A stretch of DNA of 64,000 nt from Rhodospirillaceae bacterium (GCA_008012315.1 SSEL01000002.1:62001-126000), one strand, 5' to 3'. Positions 34,282 through 44,590 are shown, numbered from the stretch's first letter. Numbers and translations: made by a program. Notes: generated from the sequence alone by a model not told the origin.

Positions 34282-34964
34282 TGCAGTGGCAGAGCCGGCC
34301 GCCGCAATGCTGAATGAGCGGTGTTGGAGCTGAGGTGCCCATATAGCGATACTTGTGACGATCGAGAGTTTTACTCGATCTCTTCAAGCGCCGATGACGG
34401 CTAGCTTCGCTTAGCAAATAGCGGTCGCGACCTGACCAATCGCAAGCCTTATCGATATCCACGGCTTGTCATCGGCCGGATCGGTATGGGGCTGGATCGG
34501 TAGGGGGCCACCTTGGCCAAGCATGTGGATCGTCTCGAATTAAAATGGTTAAGATGCAGGGCCCTTTATTTCTTTTGACACCCCCCATCGATCCGCTCTT
34601 CATGAGTCAGTCCCTCGGAAGTGCTTGCTTTCTCGGGGCGCTCATCTGCCTTTGGCAATATCATTGCCACGGCGATCTCCAACTTTATCGCCTTGCCGCC
34701 CCTCTGATCCTGGGCTCCACATGTGCCGGCAGCCTCGTCCTTCATCTCACCGCGGCGACCTAGCGAAACCGCCGTGGCTGCCTGCACCGGCATCGCCATT
34801 GCTGGATTTCTGCAGCGCCGGACATGCAAGGCAAAGGACATGGATCGGAACAAAGCCGTATCTCTTAAGACAGTTAAGGATTTTTCCTACAATGGCCTTG
34901 ACGCTACCGCCTCGCTGACATCTGATTATAACCGGTCGTAAAGAACCGGAAGGGGGGAGCGACC
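34282..34964. other. Long gap upstream of the sugar ABC operon
   Basis: About 680 bp without a supported gene. Open frames of 70-95 codons on either strand lack ribosome-binding sites and motifs. The segment before 34,965 probably holds the promoter of the ABC operon. No regulator gene or clear operator is visible. Confidence 0.5.
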
Positions 34965-35945
34965 GTGGGGAAAGGTTTCTCGGTTCTCCGTGCCGATCAG
35001 GAACGTATTGTCCTGATCATTGCCGCGGTCCTGTTTTTGGCTGCAGCGATTTTCCTGCCCGGCTTTCTTGAGCCGTCGAATTTGATCGCGATCATCCGCA
35101 GCATATCCGTTCTCGGTATTCTCGCGGCGGGAATGGCGATCGTCATCATCGGGCGCGGCATCGACCTGTCCGCAGTCGCCGTGATGGCAATGTCGGTCGC
35201 CTGGTACCTGCAAATGCTTGGCACCCGATCCCCCGATTGGATGGCATTGCTATATGCCGTGGCCGCGGTCTTGGCGATCGGGCTTATCAATGGCTTTCTC
35301 GTCGCCTATGCGGATGTTCCCGCCATCTTCGTCACCCTCGCCAGCGGTTCTTTCGTCTTCGGCTTCGTCCGCTCGCAATTGATTAACCAGGATGCCATCG
35401 CGGTTCCCCCGGAGCATTGGATCGAGCGGCTCGGGCGCCTACGGATCGAGGGCATTCCCAGCGAGGTTTTCATTTTCTTCGGCATTACCTGTATCGCCTT
35501 TATTTTCCTGCGCTACACCAAATGGGGGCGCTATGTCTATTACGCGGGGGACAATCCCGTAACGGCCCGCAACAGCGGCATCCCGGTTCGCCCCATGCTG
35601 GTGCTGCGCTATATCATCTCCGCTTTGACGGCTTTCATCGCGGGCCTGCTGACGGCCTCAAGCCTGCTCTCCATCAACACGCGCGTCGTTAATTCCACGC
35701 TGCTCTATGACATCATCCTGGTCGTGGTGATTGGCGGCATCGGCCTTTCCGGCGGCAAGGGCAGCATGCGCAATGTCATTGTCGGTGCCTTGCTGATCGG
35801 CATCATGCTCAATGTGATGACCATCCTCGACATTCCCAACATTTATCAGAACCTGATCAAATCGACGATCTTGCTCATCGCCATCATTATCGATGGCTTG
35901 ATGAATCCGCGGGACGAGCAGACCGCGCAGCAGGGCGATATCTAG
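34965..35945 (+). CDS. Ribose-type ABC importer permease
   Basis: A 326-residue RbsC-family permease with about eight to ten membrane segments. Family marks: GMAIVIIGRGIDLS near residue 55, the YAGDNPVTARNSGIPV region that contacts the ATPase, and GGIGLSGGKGS near the C-terminus. Starts at GTG with GGGGGAG 5 nt upstream. The first gene of an operon with a binding protein, a second permease (fused), propeller proteins and the ATPase. The substrate is not evident: sugar or sugar-like. Confidence 0.9.
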   Translation: MGKGFSVLRADQERIVLIIAAVLFLAAAIFLPGFLEPSNLIAIIRSISVLGILAAGMAIVIIGRGIDLSAVAVMAMSVAWYLQMLGTRSPDWMALLYAVAAVLAIGLINGFLVAYADVPAIFVTLASGSFVFGFVRSQLINQDAIAVPPEHWIERLGRLRIEGIPSEVFIFFGITCIAFIFLRYTKWGRYVYYAGDNPVTARNSGIPVRPMLVLRYIISALTAFIAGLLTASSLLSINTRVVNSTLLYDIILVVVIGGIGLSGGKGSMRNVIVGALLIGIMLNVMTILDIPNIYQNLIKSTILLIAIIIDGLMNPRDEQTAQQGDI

Positions 35946-35987
35946 ATGCTCCACATGAGGTTACGTTTCATCATATGAAGAGGTACG

Positions 35988-37004
35988 ATGTTCGGGATTG
36001 CAAAGAGCATCGCAGCGGCTGCCTTGGTGGCAGCGCTCGCTTTCACCTCAACCGCCCAGGCCCAGGAAGATCCGGGCCCTGCCGCCTATGATGCCGCGCT
36101 CAAAGGGAAGCGCGTCATCCTGGTACCGATGGCCATGGGCTTCGATCTGGCCCAGGGTTGGGCGACCTACATAAAACGTGAAGTCGAAGGTTTCGGTGGC
36201 GTATTCGAAACACGCGACCCGAATTGGAGCGCCGAGGCCGGTGCCCAGGCCATCACCGAGGCGATTTCCTCCAGTGCGAGACCCGACGTTCTGGTGGTGC
36301 ATTCGCCGGATTTGAACTCATACGCCAAAATCCTGAAGAAGGCGCAAAAGGCCGGCATTTACGTCATTCTGATCGACAATCCGGCGAACTTCGCCGCCGA
36401 TGCGTTTATCGGCAGCGACTGGGACCGGCTGGGCCAGCTCGAAGCCGAAGCCGTGATCAAAGGTTGCGGCGAGAATTCATCGAAAAAGATCGGCCTTGTG
36501 CAGGGTGACCAGGTCAATGCATCGAGCCTTTATCAATATGCCGGGATCATGAAGATCCTCGACAAGCATCCGGACTTCAAAGTGGTCGCCAAGCCCGATT
36601 CGAATTGGGATGCCACGACCTCCCGCAACGTAACCACGACGATGCTGCAACAGCATCCCGATATTTGCGGCATCATCGATTTCTGGGACGGCGACGCAAC
36701 CGGCGCCGCCGCCGCAATCCGCGATGCAGGCAAGCAGGATGCGATCTATCTGGTGACCACGGGTGGCGGGGAAAAAGTCGATTGCGACAATCTCGAATCC
36801 GGCGTCTTCGATGCGGTCGTTACGACCGAGTTGCATAACCAGTCGCGTGACATCAACGCGATCATCAAATTCCTGCTGCAGAGCGGTCAACCCCCCGGAA
36901 CCTCGAAGACCTATATCTACACGCTTGAGAAGGCGACCACGAAGGCGGATCTCACGCCGAATTCCTGCTGGGACCTGAAAGCATTGCAGAGCGCGTCGAA
37001 ATAG
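35988..37004 (+). CDS. Ribose-type periplasmic binding protein
   Basis: A 338-residue exported protein: signal peptide to about residue 25 (AQAQ), then a type I (RbsB-like) two-lobe fold with KRVILVPMAMGFDLAQGW, the IDNPAN hinge and GIIDFWDGDATG. It captures the substrate for the two permeases. The C-terminal lobe has two cysteines that might pair. A strong hairpin after the stop could raise its share of the mRNA relative to the downstream genes. Confidence 0.9.
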   Translation: MFGIAKSIAAAALVAALAFTSTAQAQEDPGPAAYDAALKGKRVILVPMAMGFDLAQGWATYIKREVEGFGGVFETRDPNWSAEAGAQAITEAISSSARPDVLVVHSPDLNSYAKILKKAQKAGIYVILIDNPANFAADAFIGSDWDRLGQLEAEAVIKGCGENSSKKIGLVQGDQVNASSLYQYAGIMKILDKHPDFKVVAKPDSNWDATTSRNVTTTMLQQHPDICGIIDFWDGDATGAAAAIRDAGKQDAIYLVTTGGGEKVDCDNLESGVFDAVVTTELHNQSRDINAIIKFLLQSGQPPGTSKTYIYTLEKATTKADLTPNSCWDLKALQSASK

Positions 37005-37029
37005 ATCCTTCCCGTTGGCAAACCATCCT

Positions 37030-37061
37030 GGGCTGGCCCGGTTGCGATATGGGGCCAGCCC
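37030..37061. terminator. Hairpin after binding-protein gene
   Basis: A perfect 10-bp stem, GGGCTGGCCC / GGGCCAGCCC, with a 12-nt loop. No U-tract follows, so it more likely stabilises the upstream mRNA or attenuates read-through than ends transcription fully. Confidence 0.65.
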
Positions 37062-37087
37062 ATTCTTGATCAACTTCGGATTTCTTT

Positions 37088-39211
37088 ATGCCTGTTCGAG
37101 ACCTGCTGCTTCGGTGCCGCTACAATCTCATTCCCGAACATCTGATCGGTGAAGTTCTGACCAAACGCTGGACGGATAATGCGATCCCGTTTCTGGCCCT
37201 GGTCATTACCATCGTCGGATTCGGCACGGCAATTCCGGGTTTTTTCCAATTGCAATCGCTGAGTGATTCCACGCGGCAACTGGGCGAATTCTCCATCGTT
37301 GTCACCGGCCTGACCATTGTCATGCTGGGTGGTGGCATCGATCTCTCCGTCGGATCGATATTTGCGCTCTCAGCATTTGCCGCGGTCTCCGCGTTCTTCA
37401 TCTTTGAACAGCCCACCTGGATCGCCTTGCTTGCCGCCCTGATTGTTGGGGGCGCTTTCGGCGCATTCAACGGATTTCTCGTCGGTTATGCCGGGCTCCG
37501 TGCCTTTCTAACAACGCTCGTCACCTTCATCATCGGCCGCGCGATCTACGATATTCTCGTGGTGAACTACGCGGCGAAAATCCAGCTATCGATGATGTCG
37601 TCGGATGTCTGGGATTTCATCGGCGATGGAACTGTCTTCGGTCTTGCCATCAGCGTTCTCGCAGCGATCATGCTCGCCCTCGTCGCTCATATCATGCTCA
37701 GCCGTTCTCGCCCCGGCTGGCATATCCTTGCGGTCGGTGGTTCCAGGCGATCGGCGCATAATGCCGGGATACGCGTTCGCCGCGCTGTTTTCGCCACCTA
37801 TGTCATTTCCGGGCTTTGCTGCGGCATCGCCGGTTTCCTCCTGGCCTGCCGGCTCAGCGGGACCGGGCCTGGCACCGGGCTCAATCTGGAGATCATGGCG
37901 CTGACCGCCGCCGTCGTCGGCGGAAATTCGCTGGGCGGCGGGCGCGGCTCGATCATGAAGGGCATCATGGGAGCCGTCATCGTGCTGGTGACGACGAACG
38001 GATTGATCCGCCTGGGCTATGGGACCGGAACCAATCAGATGGTTCTGGGGCTGATGCTGGCGGCGGCCGTCATCCTGGACATACGCTGGCTGAAGAACCG
38101 TCATAAGGTCCTCAACGAACTTTATGTCGCGCCCATCCACCATCGGATGGGAGAAACCCAATCGGCCGAGCCGCAAGCAGATTCTCCTTACGCGCTCAAT
38201 GACCGGCTGTCCCAGGCAACGCCGATCGGCCTAGGTGACCTGGAAGGACCGGAAGACGTCATCCTGGATCACGACGATCACCTTTATTGCGGCACGCGTC
38301 ACGGCGAGATCATCAGGTTCTTTGCGCCGGATTATCGCCGCTCCGAGGTCTTTGCCCATACCGGCGGCTTCCCCCTGGGGCTTGCTTTCGATCGCGCCGG
38401 CAATCTCATCTCTTGCGTCGGTGCGATGGGGCTCTATTCCATCGCACCCGACGGCATCGTGACGAAATTGACGGCCGAAACCAGCCGCTCGCTCACATCC
38501 GTCGTGGATGATGCCAGGTTGCGGGATCCGAATGACTGCGATGTGGCGCCTGATGGCCGTATCTTTTTCACCGATTCCACCAAGCGATACGATGCGCATG
38601 ATTGGGCCCTGGATTCCATCGAGGGCCGCCCGACGGGCCGCCTGCTTTGCTATCACCCAGCGACCGAGAAAACCGAAACCTTGCTCGACCGCTATCGCTA
38701 TGCCAATGGCGTCTGCATCGCCCATGACGGCCAGTCATTGTTCTTCGCCGAATCCTGGGCCTGCCGTGTTCATCGCTACTGGTTCGACGGCCCCAAGGTC
38801 GGCACGGTAGAATGCGTCATCAAGGACATGCCCGGCTATCCGGACAATATCAACCGGGCCTCGGACGGTACCTACTGGATGGCCTGGCTCGGGATGCGCA
38901 CACCCAGTTTCGATCTGTCGCTGCGACATCCCGGCATGCGCAAGCGAATGACGCGGCGCCTGCCGCAGGATGACTGGCTCTTTCCCAATATCAATACCGG
39001 CGGGGTGGTGAAATTCGATGAGAACGGCCGGGTCATCGAGACATTGGGTGACCTCGCCGGCGCCGCGCATCCGATGGTGACCTCGATGCGAGAGCATAAA
39101 GGCGAGCTTTTCATCGGCGGCATATTGAACAACCGCATCGGCCGCTACGTCATCCCAGGCGCCAATCAACGCTGGACCGGGTTGCGATCATACTGGGGAG
39201 AGGACAGATGA
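37088..39211 (+). CDS. ABC permease fused to a strictosidine-synthase-like propeller
   Basis: A 707-residue two-part protein. Residues 1 to about 345 are an RbsC-type permease (VMLGGGIDLSVGSI, VGGSRRSAHNAGIRV, GGNSLGGGRGSIMKG). After a linker, residues about 365-705 form a strictosidine synthase/SMP-30-like beta-propeller (GPEDVILDHDDHLYCGT, RDPNDCDVAPDGRIFFTDS, GYPDNINRASDGTYWMAW). The topology would place the propeller on the side of the last segment's C-terminus, probably the cytosol. It could process the imported compound, for example a lactone. The reading frame is continuous with no sign of error. Confidence 0.88.
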   Translation: MPVRDLLLRCRYNLIPEHLIGEVLTKRWTDNAIPFLALVITIVGFGTAIPGFFQLQSLSDSTRQLGEFSIVVTGLTIVMLGGGIDLSVGSIFALSAFAAVSAFFIFEQPTWIALLAALIVGGAFGAFNGFLVGYAGLRAFLTTLVTFIIGRAIYDILVVNYAAKIQLSMMSSDVWDFIGDGTVFGLAISVLAAIMLALVAHIMLSRSRPGWHILAVGGSRRSAHNAGIRVRRAVFATYVISGLCCGIAGFLLACRLSGTGPGTGLNLEIMALTAAVVGGNSLGGGRGSIMKGIMGAVIVLVTTNGLIRLGYGTGTNQMVLGLMLAAAVILDIRWLKNRHKVLNELYVAPIHHRMGETQSAEPQADSPYALNDRLSQATPIGLGDLEGPEDVILDHDDHLYCGTRHGEIIRFFAPDYRRSEVFAHTGGFPLGLAFDRAGNLISCVGAMGLYSIAPDGIVTKLTAETSRSLTSVVDDARLRDPNDCDVAPDGRIFFTDSTKRYDAHDWALDSIEGRPTGRLLCYHPATEKTETLLDRYRYANGVCIAHDGQSLFFAESWACRVHRYWFDGPKVGTVECVIKDMPGYPDNINRASDGTYWMAWLGMRTPSFDLSLRHPGMRKRMTRRLPQDDWLFPNINTGGVVKFDENGRVIETLGDLAGAAHPMVTSMREHKGELFIGGILNNRIGRYVIPGANQRWTGLRSYWGEDR

Positions 39212-40272
39212 TCTTCGACCCTATCCTGAATCTGTTTCGTGGCCGCGCCATCACGATCCCGCCCTACGACGGCGCTTTTCGGCCGAACACGGCACTCGAG
39301 ACCGCCGAAATCCTGCATGAGGTGGCTGCGCCGGATAATCTCTGCCAGACGAAAGATCGGATTCTTTTAACCAGCGGCTGCGACCTTCTCCAGATCGACC
39401 CGGCAGGCGCCGCCTGCATGTCGCTGGCGGTTTATCCGGCGCCGATTACCAGCCTGGCCATCTCCCCAGACGGGAAACAGGCGCTTTCCTTGGCCGATGG
39501 CCGGCTCCTGATCGATGGCGAGACGATCCAATTATCGCCGGAAATCCGCTGTATCACCGCCCTCTCCTTCGATGCGGATGACCATCTTTATCTCTGCAAT
39601 GGCAGCGACAGTCGCCCGACCACGGATTGGGCCGTTGACCTGATGGAAAAAGGCTGCCGGGGTTCGGTCTGGCAGATCTCGCCCGATGGCCGGCAACCCA
39701 ATTGCCTCGCGCGAAACCTGGCTTGGCCCAGCGGCATTCTGGTCCAGCAGGAGCGACTGGTAGTCAGCGAAGGTTGGCGGCACCGGCTGTTCAGCATGGC
39801 AAAATCCGGCGGACAGCCGGTGCCGATGCTCGATAAAATACCGGGCTATCCAGGCCGCCTCACGCCGTCGCGCTTCGGCGGCGCTTGGCTTGCCATCTTC
39901 GCGCCACGCAATCGGTTGGTGGAATTCATCTTGCAAGAAGATGATTATCGCCGCGACATGATGCGGGAAATTCCCCGCTCCCAATGGATCGCGCCGTCCC
40001 TTGTGCCAAGCAATAGCTTCCTCGATCCGCTGCAATGCGGCGCCATTAAGACCATGGGCGTTCGGAAGCCCTGGGCACCCGGCCGATCCTATGGGCTCGC
40101 CGTCCGTCTCGATGCCGAACTGCAACCGATTGCCAGCTATCACAGCCGTGCGGATGGCACACATCACGGCATCACCTCCATTGCGGAAATCGACGGACAT
40201 ATCTGGGTCGCCGCCTGCGGCGGCAATCGCCTGCTTGATCTCGGGGCGGTACACGAGCTGGGAGCGGTATGA
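39208..40272 (+). CDS. Strictosidine-synthase-like beta-propeller protein
   Basis: A 354-residue protein, no signal peptide, with the same fold as the C-terminal part of the preceding fusion: ITALSFDADDHLYLCNGSD, SGILVQQERLVVSEGWRHR, KIPGYPGRLTPSRFGGAWLAIF. It overlaps the fusion by 4 nt (ATGA) and the ATPase gene by 4 nt, so it is made in step with the importer. Probable intracellular hydrolase or lactonase-like step; no proof of substrate. It looks like a paralogue of the fused domain. Confidence 0.82.
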   Translation: MIFDPILNLFRGRAITIPPYDGAFRPNTALETAEILHEVAAPDNLCQTKDRILLTSGCDLLQIDPAGAACMSLAVYPAPITSLAISPDGKQALSLADGRLLIDGETIQLSPEIRCITALSFDADDHLYLCNGSDSRPTTDWAVDLMEKGCRGSVWQISPDGRQPNCLARNLAWPSGILVQQERLVVSEGWRHRLFSMAKSGGQPVPMLDKIPGYPGRLTPSRFGGAWLAIFAPRNRLVEFILQEDDYRRDMMREIPRSQWIAPSLVPSNSFLDPLQCGAIKTMGVRKPWAPGRSYGLAVRLDAELQPIASYHSRADGTHHGITSIAEIDGHIWVAACGGNRLLDLGAVHELGAV

Positions 40273-41771
40273 TGGAGCCGATCATCCGAATGCAAAAGGT
40301 CACCAAGACCTATCGCGGGGTCGCCGCCATCCGCGACATCGATTTCGATCTGCAGCCGGGAGAGATCCATGCGCTATTGGGCGAAAATGGCGCCGGCAAA
40401 TCGACCCTGACGAAAATCATGGCGGGCGCGGTCGAGGCTACCAGCGGCGCCATGACCTATCTCGGCAGGAAAGTCTCTTTTACCTCGCCGAATGAAGCGC
40501 TTCTTGCCGGGATCGCCATGGTCTTCCAGGAAACCAGCCTGATCCCGTCCATGACGGTTGCGCAGAATATCTATCTTGGCGAAGAAAAATTCCTCAACCG
40601 GCTGCGCGGCATCTATATCAGCGCCCAGCAATTTCTCCAGTCCCTGAATTTTTCCGTCGAGCCGACCGCCTTGGTGGAGACGCTTGGCGCCGCAAAACGG
40701 CAGATGGTCGAAATTGCCCGCGCCGTGCATCACGATGCCAAGGTCATCATTTTCGATGAACCGACGGCGACCTTGACCCCCGAGGAGAAACGGCATTTCT
40801 TCGCCTTGCTTGCCAGATTGAAGAAACGCGGCGTCTCGATCGTCTTTATCTCTCATGCGCTCGAAGAGGCGCTCACTCACGCCGACCGCATCACGATCAT
40901 GCGGGATGGTGCCCATGTCCTGACCGCCCCTGCCGGGGAGCTCAACCGCGATCTCGTCATCCGCTCCATGGTCGGACGTACGCTATCCGATACCATTTAC
41001 AACAGAAACCGTGTGGCCGCGGATTTACGAAAACCCGGCGAGAAAATCCTCTCGGTCGAGGATATCTCGATGGGCAGCATGGTTCGCAACAACTCCTTCT
41101 CCATCTTTACCGGCCAGATCACCGGCGTTTTCGGCCTGATCGGATCGGGGCGCACCGAAACCTTCAAGATCGTGTCCGGCATCTACAAGCGCAATTTCCT
41201 GCGTGGCGGCGAGATCCGACTTGGCGAGCGCCAGATTCGCTATTACGTGCCGCGTGAGGCGGTTCAGGACGGCATCGTCTATGTGACCGAAGACCGGAAA
41301 AGCGAAGGCTTCTTCGAGACAATGTCGATCGCCGAAAATCTGATGTCCGGCCTGCTGGCGGCCGATAGAAGCGGGAAGATCGGTATCAATATGCGGGACA
41401 TGCGGAAGCTCGCCGCCGGCTGGACGAGTCGCCTGAATATCCGCGCCATCAATGAAAATGCCCGTGTCGTCGAGCTCTCCGGCGGCAACCAACAGAAAGT
41501 CGTGATCGGCAAAGGGCTCATTCAGCAACCGCGCATCGTCATCTTCGACGAACCGACGCGCGGCGTCGATGTCGGCGCCATCGCCGAAATTCATCAGCTC
41601 ATGACTGAGCTGGCGGATCAGGGGCTGGCTGTCGTGATGATATCTTCCTACCTGCCGGAAATCATGAGCCTGTCGGACCGAATTCTGGTTTGCCGCCAGG
41701 GCCGGATCGTCGAAGAATTCTCACCCGTCGATGCGACGGAAGAAAAGATCATGTACGCCGCCGTCCACTAG
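40269..41771 (+). CDS. Ribose-type ABC importer ATPase (two domains)
   Basis: A 500-residue RbsA-type protein with two ABC domains. First: Walker A GENGAGKST, Walker B IIFDEPTATLT; its signature is degenerate (LGAAKRQMVEIARA). Second: a weak Walker A (GLIGSGRTE), proper signature LSGGNQQKV and Walker B IVIFDEPTRGVDVG. This asymmetry is normal for the family. It couples ATP use to the two permeases of the operon. Confidence 0.92.
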   Translation: MMEPIIRMQKVTKTYRGVAAIRDIDFDLQPGEIHALLGENGAGKSTLTKIMAGAVEATSGAMTYLGRKVSFTSPNEALLAGIAMVFQETSLIPSMTVAQNIYLGEEKFLNRLRGIYISAQQFLQSLNFSVEPTALVETLGAAKRQMVEIARAVHHDAKVIIFDEPTATLTPEEKRHFFALLARLKKRGVSIVFISHALEEALTHADRITIMRDGAHVLTAPAGELNRDLVIRSMVGRTLSDTIYNRNRVAADLRKPGEKILSVEDISMGSMVRNNSFSIFTGQITGVFGLIGSGRTETFKIVSGIYKRNFLRGGEIRLGERQIRYYVPREAVQDGIVYVTEDRKSEGFFETMSIAENLMSGLLAADRSGKIGINMRDMRKLAAGWTSRLNIRAINENARVVELSGGNQQKVVIGKGLIQQPRIVIFDEPTRGVDVGAIAEIHQLMTELADQGLAVVMISSYLPEIMSLSDRILVCRQGRIVEEFSPVDATEEKIMYAAVH

Positions 41772-41812
41772 CGCCTATCATGGTCGAACGCTTATTCAAG
41801 GAGACCTGATCG

Positions 41813-42220
41813 ATGGCCACTGTGAAGCTCCCTTCAATCGAAGAAGCCGAACGCAATCCCACCGTGAAAGCCGTCTATGACGATATCCGCGCCACGCGGA
41901 AGTCGGATTTCATCAACAATATCTGGCGCGCGCTTGCCTTCGATCCGCCTGTGCTGCAGCGAACCTGGGCCCAGATCAAATCCGTCATGGCCGTTGAAGG
42001 TACGCTTGATCCCCTGACGCGGGAGCTGATTTACATTGCCGTCTCGACCGCCAATTCATGCAGTTACTGCGTCCACTCCCATACGGCCGCCGCGCGCGCA
42101 AAGGGCATGACGGATGCCCAGCATGCCGAGCTGATGGCCATTATCGGCCTCGCCGCTCAGACCAATCACCTGGTGAACGCCATGCAATTGCCGATCGATC
42201 CGGAATTTGAGGTCAAATGA
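41813..42220 (+). CDS. AhpD-like carboxymuconolactone decarboxylase family protein
   Basis: A 135-residue protein with the AhpD/CMD fold. The redox pair is SCSYCVHSHTAAA, with the CxxC and histidine of AhpD-like peroxidases. AAGGAG lies 9 nt before the ATG. It follows the ABC ATPase by about 40 nt and so is probably part of that operon. It may be a peroxidase or a decarboxylase-like step; the CxxC favours peroxidase. Confidence 0.84.
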   Translation: MATVKLPSIEEAERNPTVKAVYDDIRATRKSDFINNIWRALAFDPPVLQRTWAQIKSVMAVEGTLDPLTRELIYIAVSTANSCSYCVHSHTAAARAKGMTDAQHAELMAIIGLAAQTNHLVNAMQLPIDPEFEVK

Positions 42221-42414
42221 TCCGAAGGCGCTCCATAGCCGGGTCTTAGGTCGCTGCCGATCCACCTTCGCCTGCCCATCTCGCCATGTCCTTCATTTTC
42301 CGTTTGATTTCGAAATGGAAAACTGGGACTGACATGTCGTGGTTAGACTGCTGGCCCTCGTTCCGTTCCTGAAAGGGAACACCTTCGGGCATCGGTGGGC
42401 GGGTGAGGGCTTTG

Positions 42415-43695
42415 ATGGACGACGAAAAGCGCCGGCTGGGCTATGTTCTTTTCCTGATTGCCGGTTCCGGGCTGATCGCCATTGCGCGGGCGATGTCCCT
42501 GACCTTTGTCGCCATCAAATTGCAGCAATCATTCGGCCTGAACCCCGCCGCGGTCGGCGCGATCCTCGGCATCGGTCCACTCCTGGGCGCCATTACCGCA
42601 CCTTTCGCGGGTTCATTCTCCGACAAGGTCGGCCGCAAATCCGTCCTTGCCATCACCCTGTTATCGATGGCCATCGCCCTGGTCGGCATGGGGATCGCTC
42701 AATCGGTGATGGCCTTCTGCCTGGCCCAGGTCGTTTCCGCTGTCGCCATTGCCGTCTATGAGCCGATCTCCCGGGCCTTGATGAGCGATGTCTGTCCCGA
42801 AAGGCTGCGATTAAAATATTTTTCATGGCGCTATACGGCGTCGAATGTGGGCTGGGCAATCGGCCCGCTGATCGGGGCCGCTGCCGGCGCTGCCTCCGGC
42901 AAGCTGTTCATCATCTCGGGATTCGTCTATGCCGCGATTGCCCTCGCCGTCCATTTCCGGCCGGCTCCCATTGCCCAGATCACCGATAGCGGCATGCCCC
43001 GCGAAGCCGTCTCGCTGCTGAAAAGCATTAAGGCAGCAGCCCTCGATCCGCGGCTGGCATTCTTCATCGGCGGCGGAACGTTGCTGATCGCACTCTATGG
43101 CCAATGGTCGGCGACGATTGGCACCTATCTCGCCGGCAATGTCAAAGATGGCGTTCAGATCTATGCTTATCTGTCGTCGATCAATGGTGCGGTCGTTCTG
43201 CTCGGCAATCCCTTCGCTCGCCGTTTCATCGAACGTGCCGGCGCGCTGCCGGCCCTTGTCGTCGGCTGCCTCTTTTTCCTCGTCAGCGAAATCAGCTTTC
43301 TGCATGCGACGGCCTTCATCGGCTTCGCGATTTCGATGGTCATCTTCACGCTTGGCGAGATACTTGTCGTCCCTTCGGAATATCTGCTGATCGACCGCAT
43401 CTCGACCGCGCATAACAGAGGCAGCTATTTCGGCGCGCATTCCTTCTCAACGATCGGAAATTCCCTCGGGCCGATGCTGGGCGGGCTGATGCTCTTTGCC
43501 TATGGCGGTGTCGGGATGTTCTCCCTGTTTGTCGCCTTCGCCGCGGCAAGCGCGACATTCTTTATCATCGGCACGCATATGCCCCCGCCACCGCTCCGGA
43601 AAGACGACCGCAGCATGCAACCGGGCGACCGGCCTCATGATGCTTTGTCGGTTGACTTCGGCGTTCAGACGGCCTACCGCGGAACAGCCGTGTAG
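42415..43695 (+). CDS. MFS transporter (12-segment type)
   Basis: About 426 residues and 12 membrane segments. The first cytosolic loop reads GSFSDKVGRKS, a good motif A, and the fifth segment has the WAIGPLIGAAAG pattern of drug-type exporters. The start is the ATG behind GAGGG; a GTG four codons upstream is possible. It converges with the unknown exported gene 8 bp away. Substrate unknown. Confidence 0.85.
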   Translation: MDDEKRRLGYVLFLIAGSGLIAIARAMSLTFVAIKLQQSFGLNPAAVGAILGIGPLLGAITAPFAGSFSDKVGRKSVLAITLLSMAIALVGMGIAQSVMAFCLAQVVSAVAIAVYEPISRALMSDVCPERLRLKYFSWRYTASNVGWAIGPLIGAAAGAASGKLFIISGFVYAAIALAVHFRPAPIAQITDSGMPREAVSLLKSIKAAALDPRLAFFIGGGTLLIALYGQWSATIGTYLAGNVKDGVQIYAYLSSINGAVVLLGNPFARRFIERAGALPALVVGCLFFLVSEISFLHATAFIGFAISMVIFTLGEILVVPSEYLLIDRISTAHNRGSYFGAHSFSTIGNSLGPMLGGLMLFAYGGVGMFSLFVAFAAASATFFIIGTHMPPPPLRKDDRSMQPGDRPHDALSVDFGVQTAYRGTAV

Positions 43696-43702
43696 GGGAT
43701 AC

Positions 43703-44590
43703 TTAACGAGACGATGCCGAGAGGACGCCCTGCTCTTCTCGATATCGGTCGAGCCCGTCCGTCACGGACAAGCAGGTATCGCGCCACAATTTCGCTTCCC
43801 GTGTAGCGGTTTCGCCTTCAGCCAGTTGCCGATGACTGCATTTGTCGGCGGCACGGTTCAATGCCCTGCCGATATCCTGCTCAATTGCCTGGAAAATATT
43901 GGTGAAAGCCGTCACGCTCTGCCGACTGTACGGATCCTCTGCACCGTGGGTGGTGAGCACCTTGCGATTCGCTTCGATCCCGCCGAGATAATCGTCGAGA
44001 TTGGCGAGAAGGTCCGTTACCTGCTGGGAGAAAGCGATTGTGGCATCGGCCACATGCGCCTTCTTTTCCGCGCTGCATTGGCATCCCTCGCCGCCTTCGA
44101 TGCCTTTTTTCTCCAGCTCTTCCAGGAGTGACGCGTTTCGCTGTGCGGCCGGGTGGGATTGCGATACCGGCAGATGCGCCAGAACCTTCAGATAGGTAAC
44201 ATCACTCCCTGGCAGAAGACGTGAAGCCGGCGCTGTCGCCCCGTCCGCCTCGCCGCTCTGTAGTGCAAGGCCGCTTTCCTGCCAACGGGCCGTCAGAACG
44301 ATGGGCAACTTGAGTATGCCCTGTGGCGTCAGGTAAAGCGTCACGACATCGTCACGCTCGACACCCCGGATATCCGCCTGGCCGCCTTTCTCGCGTCCGG
44401 CGGAATTGATCCAGGTCTGCTCGATCATGCCGGCAATGGTATTGTCAGCTGTCTTATGCAGCGTGAGTTTGACTGCCGACTTGCCGAACATGCCGACAAA
44501 CTGGCCCGGCATCTGCTCGGACGCATGCGCCCCGCCCGCTAAAAGGAGAAATCCGAGGCACCATGCAGATAGCTGCCATTGTCTGGCCAT
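43703..44590 (-). CDS. Exported protein of unknown function
   Basis: A 295-residue precursor with signal peptide (about residues 1-23). The mature part has an N-terminal strand-rich portion and a C-terminal helical one with scattered cysteines (GCQCSAEKK, DKCSHRQL, WRDTCLS) that may form disulfides, a little like LprI-type proteins. AGGAGA precedes the ATG. It lies just before the leftward polyamine-type importer but on the downstream side, about 50 nt after the ATPase gene. Function unknown. Confidence 0.68.
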   Translation of the reverse strand: MARQWQLSAWCLGFLLLAGGAHASEQMPGQFVGMFGKSAVKLTLHKTADNTIAGMIEQTWINSAGREKGGQADIRGVERDDVVTLYLTPQGILKLPIVLTARWQESGLALQSGEADGATAPASRLLPGSDVTYLKVLAHLPVSQSHPAAQRNASLLEELEKKGIEGGEGCQCSAEKKAHVADATIAFSQQVTDLLANLDDYLGGIEANRKVLTTHGAEDPYSRQSVTAFTNIFQAIEQDIGRALNRAADKCSHRQLAEGETATREAKLWRDTCLSVTDGLDRYREEQGVLSASSR

